Positions 18,313 through 27,414 of a DNA stretch of 64,000 nt are shown one piece after another. The stretch is from the NCBI GenBank assembly GCA_947385425.1, contig CANDKY010000001.1, forward strand, positions 62,001 to 126,000, in the 5' to 3' direction. A model generated the notes under the pieces. That model saw only the letters and a program-made list of their open reading frames with translations, was not told the DNA's origin and did not search any database. Source of the DNA: an uncultured Lachnospiraceae bacterium. Lineage in GTDB: Bacteria; Bacillota; Clostridia; Lachnospirales; Lachnospiraceae. The translations under genes and the position numbers were made by a program. Each line of letters starts with the position of its first letter. Position 1 is the first letter of the stretch.

Positions 18313-19195
18313 TTATTTAAAGATAAGGGATCCCAATATAAAGCTATATGGAAGAAAGGATAAAGAGATTGTTGGCTTTTCGTCTTTGGACAATTACAAG
18401 AAGGGAAGTATAACTTGGCTAAAGAAGCAGGCTGATACAAATTTACGCCGGCATAATTTGACAGCTGTTGTATGTTCTCCTGATGTTGAAATAGCAGCAG
18501 AAGTCCGGATTGTGACAGACAATCCCAAAGACATTTTCTTTGCAGCAGCAGAATATCTGGATGAGTCAGTAACTGTTTCGGGGATAGCTCCGACGGCAAT
18601 ATTGGGAAATGATGTGAAGATAGGGGAAAATGTTTTAATTGGAGATTATTGCTGTATTGGGGATAATGTACAGATTGGTGACGAAACAATTATAGGGGCA
18701 CATGTTGTTATTCATAAGAATGTGAAGATAGGTAAGCGATGTGCAGTGAAGCCGGGGGCTGTTATTGGCGGGGCAGGATATGGGTATTCCAAACGGGATC
18801 ATAAACACTATAAAATACGTCATTATGGCAGTGTTGTGATCGGTGATGATGTAGACATAGGAAGTAATACATGTATTGACTGTGGGACAATAGATGATAC
18901 GGTGATTGGGAATGGTGTGAAGATCGATAATCTATGCCATATTGCGCATAATGTGATCATCGGGAACAATTCGTCCATCGTGGCAAACAGTACAATCTGC
19001 GGCAGTACTGTAATTGGATGTGAGGTATATATAGCCCCAAATTCTGTTATTATGAACCAGATAAAGGTGGGGGATGGCGCGTTGGTTGGTATGGGAGCGG
19101 TAGTAACGAAAAATATAGCAGAAGATACAGTTAATATCGGGTTTCCGGCTGAAAAAATCCGTATTCGGACAGATGAGGATTGGAGGAAGTACTGA
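18281..19195 (+). CDS. LpxD-like N-acyltransferase (second copy)
   Basis: 304 residues. An N-terminal UTP-binding-like domain (about 1-100; GSITWLKKQ is close to the LpxD wording) precedes hexapeptide repeats. The LpxD catalytic-histidine block is seen as KIDNLCHIAHNVIIGN, and the end shows LVGMGAVVTKNIAEDTVNIGFPA. This copy looks more like true LpxD than the one at 9510. Start at ATG 18281, inside the end of the deacetylase gene, with GGGAGAAAG upstream. Product inferred: an N-acylated amino sugar nucleotide; acyl length cannot be told from sequence. Confidence 0.82.
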   Translation: MERITAGELFDYLKIRDPNIKLYGRKDKEIVGFSSLDNYKKGSITWLKKQADTNLRRHNLTAVVCSPDVEIAAEVRIVTDNPKDIFFAAAEYLDESVTVSGIAPTAILGNDVKIGENVLIGDYCCIGDNVQIGDETIIGAHVVIHKNVKIGKRCAVKPGAVIGGAGYGYSKRDHKHYKIRHYGSVVIGDDVDIGSNTCIDCGTIDDTVIGNGVKIDNLCHIAHNVIIGNNSSIVANSTICGSTVIGCEVYIAPNSVIMNQIKVGDGALVGMGAVVTKNIAEDTVNIGFPAEKIRIRTDEDWRKY

Positions 19196-19222
19196 TTAAA
19201 ATTTTTTATGAAAGGACAAATA

Positions 19223-19636
19223 ATGGAAAAAATAGATGAGTTACTGGATGCTTATGCATATGAAATGGAAACGGTATCTTCAGGCTATGAAATGATGGGT
19301 CGTATGCTTGATAGAAAATATGTGGAATCCAGATTAAAGTTGGCAGGCTTATCCGACATGTATATATATGGTGGGGGATATTTAGGAATCCAGCTTTATT
19401 ATGCTATCAGCCGGTCAGTCAATGTTTTTGGTGTTGTTGACAAAAGCGGGAGATTGTTGCTTGATGTGCCAGATATACCTGTAGTCAGCCTGGAAAAATT
19501 TGCAGAAATATACGAAGGACAAAATGTAATTATAACACCAGTGAAATTCTATCAGTCAATTTTTAGGGAATTATCGGAATTTGTACCGGAAGGGAAGTTA
19601 ATGTATTTGGGAGAATTTCTGGGAGGTAGACTGTAA
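19223..19636 (+). CDS. Stand-alone small Rossmann-type module protein
   Basis: 137 residues from ATG 19223, preferred over ATG 19208 because AAAGGA lies at 19212-19217. After a helical N-terminus (ELLDAYAYEMETVSSGYEMM) it carries MYIYGGGYLGIQLYYAI, VVDKSG and NVIITPV, the same beta-alpha-beta signature that appears as the N-terminal part of five other proteins in this locus. Here no catalytic domain follows. Its stop overlaps the next start (TAATG), joining it tightly to the glycosyltransferase at 19636. Function unknown. Confidence 0.65.
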   Translation: MEKIDELLDAYAYEMETVSSGYEMMGRMLDRKYVESRLKLAGLSDMYIYGGGYLGIQLYYAISRSVNVFGVVDKSGRLLLDVPDIPVVSLEKFAEIYEGQNVIITPVKFYQSIFRELSEFVPEGKLMYLGEFLGGRL

Positions 19637-20721
19637 TGCTGCTGTATGTTACATATTGTGATTTTGGTAATATAGGTTTTTGGGGAATAAAGAAAAAGGT
19701 TTTAGCGCAGGTTAATGCTTTCAGGAAAATGTTTGGGAGGGTATATTATACCTATTTTGCGTGGCAGATGGCTTATTTGATGGATGGTGAGCAGATTATT
19801 GAAAAAAGAGCGGCTGTTACAAGAAAAGAGTATAATCAGATTTTGTGTCTCTGGGCAGAAAAGTATGGAATTGGAAAGACATATATCAGATATCCTTTTG
19901 CAGATAAATGGTTTCTGGAAATCCTGGCTTTTCAGAAGATGCGCCGGATAAAAACAGTGGTGGAAATTCCAACATATCCGTACGATAAAGAGTATCCATA
20001 TGGAAGAATAAAGGTAGAGGATGCATATTACAGGGAAAAGATAAAGGAATATGTGGATTTGATGGTTACTTATTCCGCTGATAGGGAAATATGGGGGATA
20101 AAATGTGTATCGTTGTTTAATGGAATAGATATTGGCGAAAACAAGATAGCAGTGAAAAGGAGACAGGAAAAGGAACTAGTCATGATTGCAGTAAGTTCAA
20201 TGGCTTTTTGGAATGGGTATGAGCGGTTGATAGAGGGAATGAGAATCTATTATTCACGGACGGTTTCTGTGCCAGTCAGGCTGAAATTAGTAGGTAAAGG
20301 GCCTGAAGAAAACTATTACAGAATGCTGTCGGAAAAATATAAATTGATGAAGTATATTGAATTTTGCGGGGAATTGAAAGGGGAAGAGTTGGATGAAGCC
20401 TATGACCAGAGCGATATTGCCATCAGTTCATTAGGGGCATACAAAAAGGGTGTATATGCTGGATGCCCGTTAAAAGGAGGAGAATATTGCGCCAGAGGTT
20501 TGCCGATGGTATCTGGTGTAAATGATATAAGATTTTCAGATAATGCTGCATTCGTATTGAAAGTACCTAATAATGCGGAACCGATTGATATATATGGCAT
20601 TATATCTTTTTACGAGAAGGTTTCATCAGATAGTGATTTCAAAGAGCAGATCAGGCAATATGCAGAAAAATATTTATCATGGGAAAGCATTATGCAGCCT
20701 ATTGCAGAGTATTTAAAATAA
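19636..20721 (+). CDS. GT4-like glycosyltransferase
   Basis: 361 residues, GGGAGG upstream. The GT-B donor half is clear: VSSMAFWNGYERLIEGM, LKLVGKGPEENYY, YIEFCGELKGEEL, DIAISSLGAYKKGV and LKGGEYCARGLPMV, the last being the family's acidic EX7E-like region. The N-terminal half contains VVEIPTYPYDKEYP, a segment common in galactosyl- and mannosyltransferases of capsule loci. Soluble enzyme, probably acting on lipid-linked oligosaccharide at the inner membrane face. Sugar specificity not readable. Confidence 0.85.
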   Translation: MLLYVTYCDFGNIGFWGIKKKVLAQVNAFRKMFGRVYYTYFAWQMAYLMDGEQIIEKRAAVTRKEYNQILCLWAEKYGIGKTYIRYPFADKWFLEILAFQKMRRIKTVVEIPTYPYDKEYPYGRIKVEDAYYREKIKEYVDLMVTYSADREIWGIKCVSLFNGIDIGENKIAVKRRQEKELVMIAVSSMAFWNGYERLIEGMRIYYSRTVSVPVRLKLVGKGPEENYYRMLSEKYKLMKYIEFCGELKGEELDEAYDQSDIAISSLGAYKKGVYAGCPLKGGEYCARGLPMVSGVNDIRFSDNAAFVLKVPNNAEPIDIYGIISFYEKVSSDSDFKEQIRQYAEKYLSWESIMQPIAEYLK

Positions 20722-20804
20722 AAAGTAGATATTTAAGCATGAATGAATTTTTTCGGGAAGGCTGTGGAAATATTAAACAGGGCTGTTCCTATAGGGGAAA
20801 ACAT

Positions 20805-22937
20805 ATGTATAATCAGGATGAATTTATATTTACCGAGTTTAAAAAGAACTATAAGGACAAAAAGGAACCGATAGCCATTTATGGAATTGGGGTTGATGCA
20901 GGGAAATTAGTGCCTAAAATTCCGGAATATAACATTGTAGGTTTAATGGACGGCAAACAAAAGAGCGGTGAAATTTATGGGAAAGCCATCATTGATTATA
21001 AGGAGGCTCTGGAACGGAATGTAAAGAAGATCATTATTGTAGCGAGGCCTGCCGTACTAGGCGTTATCTACCACCGTATTGCGGATTTTGCCTGCCGAAA
21101 CCACATTTTTGTCGGGGATGTAAGGGGAAGGAACCTTGCGGAGGAGTATCGTACACGCGAAAATGATATACCATATTTCCATAAAGGCTGGAAAGATTTA
21201 AGACGGGCATGTGAAAAACATGATATCGTTACATTTGATATTTTTGATACTTTGATTGTACGTAAAACCATGCAGCCAAAGGATATCTTCAGAGTTGTAG
21301 AAACTGCTTATGCAAAAGCCGGCTGGGCGTTCCAGGGATTTACTGGGGTTCGGATAGAAGCGGAGGACCATTGCTATAAGAAAGGAATGAATCCAACCAT
21401 ATATCAAATTTATGATGAAATAGAGAATATTACAGATTGCGATAAAGAGGTTTTAAAGAGATATATGGAGAAGGAGATTAATACAGAGAAACAGTTCTTA
21501 TGTGCCAGAAACAGTATGCTTCAATTCTTTAATAGCCTGAAAGAAGAGAAAGAAATTTATCTTATTTCGGATATGTACCTTCCGTCTGATATCTTGGATG
21601 AAATTTTGCAGGACTGCGGTTATTCAGGATACAGAGCAATATATGTTTCCTGTGAACATGGGTGTTCGAAAAATGAAGGGTTATTTGAAACATTTATATC
21701 CGAAGGGAAGGGCAGGCAAAATGCACTTCACATAGGAGACAATGAAAATGCAGATGGGAAGAGTGCGGAAAATGCAGGGATGGCTTCCTTCCTGGTAATG
21801 AATCAGATGGAAATGCTGGAAAATTCATCCTACAGCAGTCTTGTAGATAAGGCGGAGACAATTCTTGACAGGATTTCAATCGGCCTGTTCTGTAACAGGG
21901 CATTTGATGATCCGTTTGTGCTGTATGAAACAAAGGGAAAACTTAAAATTAAAGACCACAGGAATATGGCGTATTTATTTATAGCGCCGGAAATTTTATA
22001 TTTTTCCTGCTGGCTGATACAAAATATCAGAAGGGCTGGCTGTGATTATATAATTTATCCGTCCAGAGATGCGTTTGTATTGCAGAAAATATGTTCCGGT
22101 ATTAGAAAGAACCAGAGAATCGAAGGATTTCCGGAAGGGGAGTACATCTATGTTTCGCGCAGGGCTTTATATGCGGTAACTGCTTTTGGGAAGAACGATA
22201 TTGATTATATTGTCTCACATGATTACAGGGGGACGACACTGGGACTGTTCAAAGACCGTTTTAACCTGGATTTGCCGGAGAAAGTGGAAGGTTTTGATCG
22301 GAATGAAGCTTTGGAACTGGCCGGTAAATATGCGGCGTCCATTTTGGATAAATGCAGGGAAGAAAGAGAAAATTATCTGCATTATTTAAAATTAACAGGG
22401 ATTAATCAAAGGAAAAAGGCGGCATTCATTGATTTTGTTGCGGCTGGGACAATACAGAACGGATTACGCAAGATATTGGATAATGACATTCAGGGATTTT
22501 ATTTCCTTAAGAGAAATACAGATGACATTGACAGGGAGAATAGTATACAGGTTGTTTCCTTTTATCCACCGAAAGGGGACTTTGAACTGGATGCGAATAT
22601 ATACAGGTTTTATCTGTTTTTTGAACTGATGCTTACTTCACCTGAACCGACCCTTAATTACATCGGAAAGGACTTAAAACCTGTTTTTTTGCAGGAAAAA
22701 AGGAGCAGGGAAGAGATAGATATGGTGATGGAAATGCAGGAGGAAATGATACAGTTTGCTATGGAAGTATCAAAATTACATCCGGATATTTTTTATGAAT
22801 GTATTGAGAAGAATGTACCGGATATGATAGTCGGGTTTATGGGCAAAGAGTATTCAGACATAGTATGTGAAGCGGTAATGTCTATGGTTTTGACGGATGA
22901 ATACCTTGCGAGGACATTTAATATTTTTGACCATTGA
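20805..22937 (+). CDS. Rossmann module + HAD-superfamily large protein (COG5610-like)
   Basis: 710 residues from ATG 20805 (AGGGGA 7 bases upstream), preferred to upstream in-frame ATGs at 20679 and 20739 that lack a site and overlap the previous gene. Residues 1-110 form a Rossmann-type module (IAIYGIGVDAGKLV). A HAD hydrolase domain follows, with motif I TFDIFDTLIVR near residue 144, LISDMYLP near 253 and HIGDNENAD near 309. The last 330 residues (YPSRDAFVLQKI, YVSRRALYAV) match the long C-terminal domain of COG5610 proteins found in polysaccharide clusters. Enzymatic role in glycan synthesis unknown. Confidence 0.78.
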   Translation: MYNQDEFIFTEFKKNYKDKKEPIAIYGIGVDAGKLVPKIPEYNIVGLMDGKQKSGEIYGKAIIDYKEALERNVKKIIIVARPAVLGVIYHRIADFACRNHIFVGDVRGRNLAEEYRTRENDIPYFHKGWKDLRRACEKHDIVTFDIFDTLIVRKTMQPKDIFRVVETAYAKAGWAFQGFTGVRIEAEDHCYKKGMNPTIYQIYDEIENITDCDKEVLKRYMEKEINTEKQFLCARNSMLQFFNSLKEEKEIYLISDMYLPSDILDEILQDCGYSGYRAIYVSCEHGCSKNEGLFETFISEGKGRQNALHIGDNENADGKSAENAGMASFLVMNQMEMLENSSYSSLVDKAETILDRISIGLFCNRAFDDPFVLYETKGKLKIKDHRNMAYLFIAPEILYFSCWLIQNIRRAGCDYIIYPSRDAFVLQKICSGIRKNQRIEGFPEGEYIYVSRRALYAVTAFGKNDIDYIVSHDYRGTTLGLFKDRFNLDLPEKVEGFDRNEALELAGKYAASILDKCREERENYLHYLKLTGINQRKKAAFIDFVAAGTIQNGLRKILDNDIQGFYFLKRNTDDIDRENSIQVVSFYPPKGDFELDANIYRFYLFFELMLTSPEPTLNYIGKDLKPVFLQEKRSREEIDMVMEMQEEMIQFAMEVSKLHPDIFYECIEKNVPDMIVGFMGKEYSDIVCEAVMSMVLTDEYLARTFNIFDH

Positions 22938-22991
22938 AATTTTTAAGGAGCAATGTTTTTTCTGGCAGCAGGATGAGGAGGCATACCGGAT

Positions 22992-24530
22992 ATGGGCACG
23001 GTTTTTGAAAGTATAATAAACGGTAAATATGGGAATGTCTGGATCTATGGCGCAGGTAAAATAGGGAAGAAATTATGGAAAGATTTTAATTACTTCCAGG
23101 TATACATAAATGGTTTTGTGATAAGCAGGTATGATGGGACAATGCTGCCGGGTACGCGGATCTGCGAGCTGCCAGAGGTTAGGACGCCTGCAGAGGATAC
23201 GGCATTTATTATCACCGTTCCTGCAAAATTTTATGATGTAATTACAGAAAGCCTAAGAGGGCATGGTTTCGGTAATTACACAATATGGGATTCGGAATGC
23301 CTGAACAGATTATGGAAGCTGGCAGATTATGATTTTACCGACAGGAGAAAATACGGCGGCAAATGTTGTTTTATTTTAGCAGGGTATAAAGAGTTTCTGT
23401 GGGAGGATGTATTTGAACGTTTTACGCGGTTTATGCCTGCTGATATTGATGTGTGTATTCTTTCCTCGGGGATGCACAGCGGTAGACTGGAAAAAATAGC
23501 AGAAGAGAATTCCTGGTCATACCTTTCAACGAAAGTAAACAGTGTAACACTTATTCAAAATGTGGCGTTTGCTGTTTACAATGAGTATGAATGGATATAT
23601 AAGCTGGATGAAGATATGTTTGTGACGGAAGGGGCTTTTGAAAAGCTGTATTCCAATTATCGGAGAGCTCAGAATATTTCCTGCTATGAACCGGGAATAA
23701 TGGCTCCGCTGATACCGGTTAACGGGTACGGCTACAGTCGGATTCTGAATCGGATAGGGAAGACGGAGGAATATGAAAGAAATTTTAAGAAAGTAAATAT
23801 CGGCGGCAATCCGGACAGTGAGATTGAAAAAAATCCGGAAACAGCAGTATTTATGTGGAAGAATTGCCCGCAGATAGATAAGCTGAACAGGATTTTTGCA
23901 AATGAAACGGAAATTGACGTGTGCAGTGTGAGGCTCAGCATAGGTTTTATTTTACTGAAGCATTCTTTTTGGGAGGACATGCAGGGGTTTAGTGTTTCAG
24001 GGAATACCGACATGGGTACGGATGAAGAGGAACTGTGTGCCCAATGTATGAATAAATCAAAGTCAATTATGGTCAGCACGAATACTGTGGTCGGACATTT
24101 TGCTTTCGGCAGGCAGACAGGAAGGATGAAGGAATTTTATGAAGAGAATCCCGGATGGTTCAAAGTAAATGGAGGAGAATACGGAAAAAAGAGGTGTGAA
24201 AGAGGAATTTTACAGAAGAGGACAGTCATGGAACTTGATAAAGAATATTCCGCTGCAATATGTGGATTCAGGAAAAAGGGAAGAGAACTGTACGATTGCT
24301 TATTACAGAAAGGGGTACATATTCCTTACATTGTAGAGCGGAATTATGAAGCATTAAGCCTGCTTGAGAAGAAAAGGGGCGTCCCTGTTGTTGGTTTTGA
24401 TGAAAATATGGAGTTCTACGGGCAGGCAGATGTTATCATTCTTTCCGGTGATTTACCGGAGGATGTTATAAGGGAGTGTTTTGAGTTGGCAGGAATAGAG
24501 ATGCCAGTTATAAAAAATGAGTTGGAGTGA
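22992..24530 (+). CDS. GT-A glycosyltransferase flanked by two Rossmann-type modules
   Basis: 512 residues. Residues 1-100 contain VWIYGAGKIGKKLW (dinucleotide-type loop). The middle has a GT-A pattern with the DXD-like metal site KLDEDMF near residue 206 and later TDMGTDEEELCAQC. The final 100 residues hold a second Rossmann-like stretch (AAICGFRKKGRELYDC, VVGFDEN, ADVIILSGD). This triple layout is unusual for a sugar transferase. GAGGAG lies at 22975-22980. The end overlaps the region before the glycyl radical enzyme gene, so the two are transcribed together. Confidence 0.75.
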   Translation: MGTVFESIINGKYGNVWIYGAGKIGKKLWKDFNYFQVYINGFVISRYDGTMLPGTRICELPEVRTPAEDTAFIITVPAKFYDVITESLRGHGFGNYTIWDSECLNRLWKLADYDFTDRRKYGGKCCFILAGYKEFLWEDVFERFTRFMPADIDVCILSSGMHSGRLEKIAEENSWSYLSTKVNSVTLIQNVAFAVYNEYEWIYKLDEDMFVTEGAFEKLYSNYRRAQNISCYEPGIMAPLIPVNGYGYSRILNRIGKTEEYERNFKKVNIGGNPDSEIEKNPETAVFMWKNCPQIDKLNRIFANETEIDVCSVRLSIGFILLKHSFWEDMQGFSVSGNTDMGTDEEELCAQCMNKSKSIMVSTNTVVGHFAFGRQTGRMKEFYEENPGWFKVNGGEYGKKRCERGILQKRTVMELDKEYSAAICGFRKKGRELYDCLLQKGVHIPYIVERNYEALSLLEKKRGVPVVGFDENMEFYGQADVIILSGDLPEDVIRECFELAGIEMPVIKNELE

Positions 24531-24534
24531 TGAA

Positions 24535-26532
24535 ATGTTCAAGGACTGTCATACAGATTTGGAAAAAAATAAGTATAAGACAACGAAGCTTCTGCAAAAG
24601 GAAAATGACCAGTGGCTGAAAGAAAACGATTTTGAATTTTACCGGGTTCAGAAAACAGGATCTTTCTGTGATATTTTTGATCTTATTTGCAGAAGGGTAG
24701 AAATTCCTGAAACAGAGGGGCGTTTTTTACATTTTATTGACCATAGGTATTTGTTTGATACAACACGGGGATACCGTTTTGAAAATATAACGCCGGATTA
24801 TGGACGTATAATAAAAAACGGGTTAGATAGCTTAAAATATAAGGACGTCCAGATTACAAATAAATTTTGCGAAGATTACAATCATACAATCGAAAGTGTA
24901 GTCCTTCTTATCAGGCGGATTTGCGAGCATGAGAAACAGGCAGATAATAGACATGCAGGAAAGCGGGCAGAAATATTTGACAATATGATTTCCAGGCCGG
25001 CTGGTTCATTGGAAGAAGGGTTACAGCGTATCCTGTTTTTTCATCAGATATTCTGGCAGATTGGCCAACGTTTGATGGGATTGGGGCATTTGGATATATT
25101 GCTGATAGACTTGTATAAAAAAGATTTGGAAGACGGAAGGCTTACAAGGAAAGATGCAGGGGTGCTTATCGGGGATTTTTTTGAGGCTTTGCATCAGTAC
25201 TGCTGGCTTAAAAGTAATATGCTTTTGGGCGATACCGGGCAGATTATTATTCTGGGAAGCCGGGGGAGGGAAGGGGGATATGTGTGCAATGAGCTTACGT
25301 ATCTTTTTATAGAGGCAACAGCCCGGAAGCGGCTTCCGGATCCTAAAATCCTGCTTCGGGTTGATAGAAATACACCGCGGGATTTGATGGAAACTGCAAT
25401 AAGGTGTATGCAGACAGGAGTAGGTGCGCCGCTTCTTTCCAATGATGATCAGGTGATACCAAGGCTGATTGCCTTTGGCGTGCAGGAGGAGGATGCAAGG
25501 CAGTATGGTGTGGCTGCCTGTTGGGAACCATTGATTCCGGGTAAGAGTATTAGCCCTAATAATATGAAGTCGATAACCTATCCGAAAGCAATGCAGGCAG
25601 TGTGGGAGAGAAAGGATATAGAAACATTTGATACACTGGAAAAATGGATGCAGGCATTCTATGCGGAAGTGCAAAAAGAAGTGGATGAAATCATAGATAT
25701 TATTTCAGAAGCAAGATTTCAGTATAATCCGTATCTTTCTGTTTTTATGCATGATTGTTTTGGAAGAAAACAGGATGTTTCCTGTGGCGGGGCAGTATAT
25801 AACAGTTATGGGCTGACAACGGTAGGCCTGTCTAACGCAGTTAATTCAATTTTGAATTTAAAAGATCTTGTATATGATACACAGGAATATTCTTTACAGG
25901 AGATAAAAGAGATTCTTGTGAATAATTTTGAGGGTTATGATTTTTTAAGAGAGAGGCTGAAAGCAGCTCCGAATAAATATGGAATGGATGTGCCGGAGGT
26001 AATGAACCTGTCTAATGAAATACTTACAAGGACATCCGGGATGGTGCAGGGATTCAGGAATTATATGGGAGGGAGATTAAAAATAGGTGCAAGTTCACCG
26101 TCTTATATTGATGCGGCGCAGGAAGTGATGGCTTCTTTGGACGGGAGGAAGTGCGGGGAAGCATTTGGCGTGCATATATCGTCGGAGACAAACAATGGAT
26201 ATACGGAAATTATCAATTTTGCTTCGAAACTGGATTACAATGGAAACCGGTTTAATGGTAATGTCGTAGATTTTATGGTGGCGCCAGGTTTCATAACAAA
26301 TAATTTTGATAAAATGGTTAGTCTGATAATGGCGGGCATTAAAATAGGATTTTTCCAGTTGCAGATGAATGTAATTGGAAGCGAAACGTTAGCTGAAGCT
26401 AAGAAATATCCGGAAAGGTTCCCTAATCTTGTTGTGAGGGTATGGGGATTCAGCGCTTATTTCAGGGATCTGCCGGAAGAGTATCAGAATGTATTAATTA
26501 GCAGGGCGAGGCAGAATGAAAGAAGAAATTGA
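24535..26532 (+). CDS. Glycyl radical enzyme (PFL/eliminase superfamily), short form
   Basis: 665 residues from ATG 24535 (GGAG 8 bases upstream; ATG 24517 has no site). The active-site cysteine is C329 in AACWEPLIP, with Glu two residues on (CxE, as in eliminase-type members rather than pyruvate formate-lyase, which has CC). The glycyl loop is at Gly638 in VRVWGFSAYF, followed by QNVLISRARQ, 27 residues from the end as expected. It is shorter than the usual 780-850 residues. The next gene encodes its activase. No known subgroup (choline lyase, diol dehydratase, isethionate lyase, decarboxylases) is recognised. Setting in a glycan locus suggests a sugar or lipid-carrier substrate. Confidence 0.88.
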   Translation: MFKDCHTDLEKNKYKTTKLLQKENDQWLKENDFEFYRVQKTGSFCDIFDLICRRVEIPETEGRFLHFIDHRYLFDTTRGYRFENITPDYGRIIKNGLDSLKYKDVQITNKFCEDYNHTIESVVLLIRRICEHEKQADNRHAGKRAEIFDNMISRPAGSLEEGLQRILFFHQIFWQIGQRLMGLGHLDILLIDLYKKDLEDGRLTRKDAGVLIGDFFEALHQYCWLKSNMLLGDTGQIIILGSRGREGGYVCNELTYLFIEATARKRLPDPKILLRVDRNTPRDLMETAIRCMQTGVGAPLLSNDDQVIPRLIAFGVQEEDARQYGVAACWEPLIPGKSISPNNMKSITYPKAMQAVWERKDIETFDTLEKWMQAFYAEVQKEVDEIIDIISEARFQYNPYLSVFMHDCFGRKQDVSCGGAVYNSYGLTTVGLSNAVNSILNLKDLVYDTQEYSLQEIKEILVNNFEGYDFLRERLKAAPNKYGMDVPEVMNLSNEILTRTSGMVQGFRNYMGGRLKIGASSPSYIDAAQEVMASLDGRKCGEAFGVHISSETNNGYTEIINFASKLDYNGNRFNGNVVDFMVAPGFITNNFDKMVSLIMAGIKIGFFQLQMNVIGSETLAEAKKYPERFPNLVVRVWGFSAYFRDLPEEYQNVLISRARQNERRN

Positions 26533-27313
26533 TTTGGCAAAAATCAGGGTGGTAATAACAAATATACAAAGAATGTGTATGGATGATGGTCCCGGAATCC
26601 GGACTACCGTTTTTTTTAAGGGATGTAATCTTAAATGTCCATGGTGTGCAAATCCGGAAAATATTTCTTTTGAAGTGGAATATGGAAGGGAAGGTTTGCG
26701 TCAGGAAAAAATATATGGTTGCTATTACAGTGAAGAAATGTTATATGAGGAACTTATGAAAGATGAGAAGTTTTGGAGTAATACCGGAGGTGGGATCACT
26801 TTTTCTGGCGGGGAGCCTTTATTACATTTATACAGAATACAGGGGATGTTGGAAAAGCTGAAAAAGAGGTATATACATCTGGCAGTGGAAACTGCACTGC
26901 AGGTTCCGCCGAAATATCTTACCAGGATTTTGACATGGATTGATTACTATATTGTAGATATAAAGGTTTTGGACAGGAAGCTTTGCAGGACGGTTTTGCA
27001 TGGAAATCTGGATGGCTATTTTGATAATTTGAGGATATTGGGTTCGGAAGGAAAAGAGATATTGTTCAGGATTCCATGTAATATGGAATATACGGCAACG
27101 CATGAAAATCTGGAGAGAATATGCAGGCTGCTATGTGAGTTTCCTGATGTGCCTGTTGAGATATTTAGTATCCATAATATGGGAAGGACAAAATATGAGA
27201 GCCTGGGAAAAGCGTACAGGGAATTCGAACGGATATCCGGCATACAACTAGAAGGGATTAAGAATAAGCTGGAACAGTGCACAGATGCTCCGGTAGTTAT
27301 CCGGCATATATGA
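26516..27313 (+). CDS. Radical SAM glycyl-radical-enzyme activase
   Basis: 265 residues, start overlapping the glycyl radical enzyme by 17 bases. Shows MDDGPGIRTTVFFKGC with the CX3CX2C cluster at C37, C41 and C44, and FSGGEPLL for SAM binding, the signature of activases that abstract hydrogen from the glycyl residue. The segment between the cluster and GGGITFSGGE has only one cysteine, so the eight-cysteine ferredoxin-like insert of most activases is missing, as in pyruvate formate-lyase activase. Direct partner of the upstream enzyme. Confidence 0.92.
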   Translation: MKEEIDLAKIRVVITNIQRMCMDDGPGIRTTVFFKGCNLKCPWCANPENISFEVEYGREGLRQEKIYGCYYSEEMLYEELMKDEKFWSNTGGGITFSGGEPLLHLYRIQGMLEKLKKRYIHLAVETALQVPPKYLTRILTWIDYYIVDIKVLDRKLCRTVLHGNLDGYFDNLRILGSEGKEILFRIPCNMEYTATHENLERICRLLCEFPDVPVEIFSIHNMGRTKYESLGKAYREFERISGIQLEGIKNKLEQCTDAPVVIRHI

Positions 27314-27316
27314 TTA

Positions 27317-27400
27317 GGAACTGTTACGGAATAACCTGTACATTTTACATGTTCTTTTTTTGATGGCATGGGCAAAAATCAGTTACATATTACGGATGGA
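27317..27400. repeat. Degenerate left arm of AGGAACTGT hairpin element
   Basis: The 101-base gap after the activase begins with AGGAACTGTTACGGAATAAC and later has AAAATCAGTTACATA, the same order of landmarks as the left arm of the intact hairpin element at 59253-59411. No right arm is seen, so this is a remnant or a diverged copy. It marks the first appearance of this repeat family in the window, close to the end of the AT-rich glycan locus. Confidence 0.5.
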
Positions 27401-27414
27401 AGGAGGGGAAGTAT

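Noticed and set aside
25021..25674. 217-residue minus-strand frame inside the glycyl radical enzyme gene
   Set aside because: The plus-strand frame carries the conserved enzyme; the antisense frame has no motif or ribosome site.
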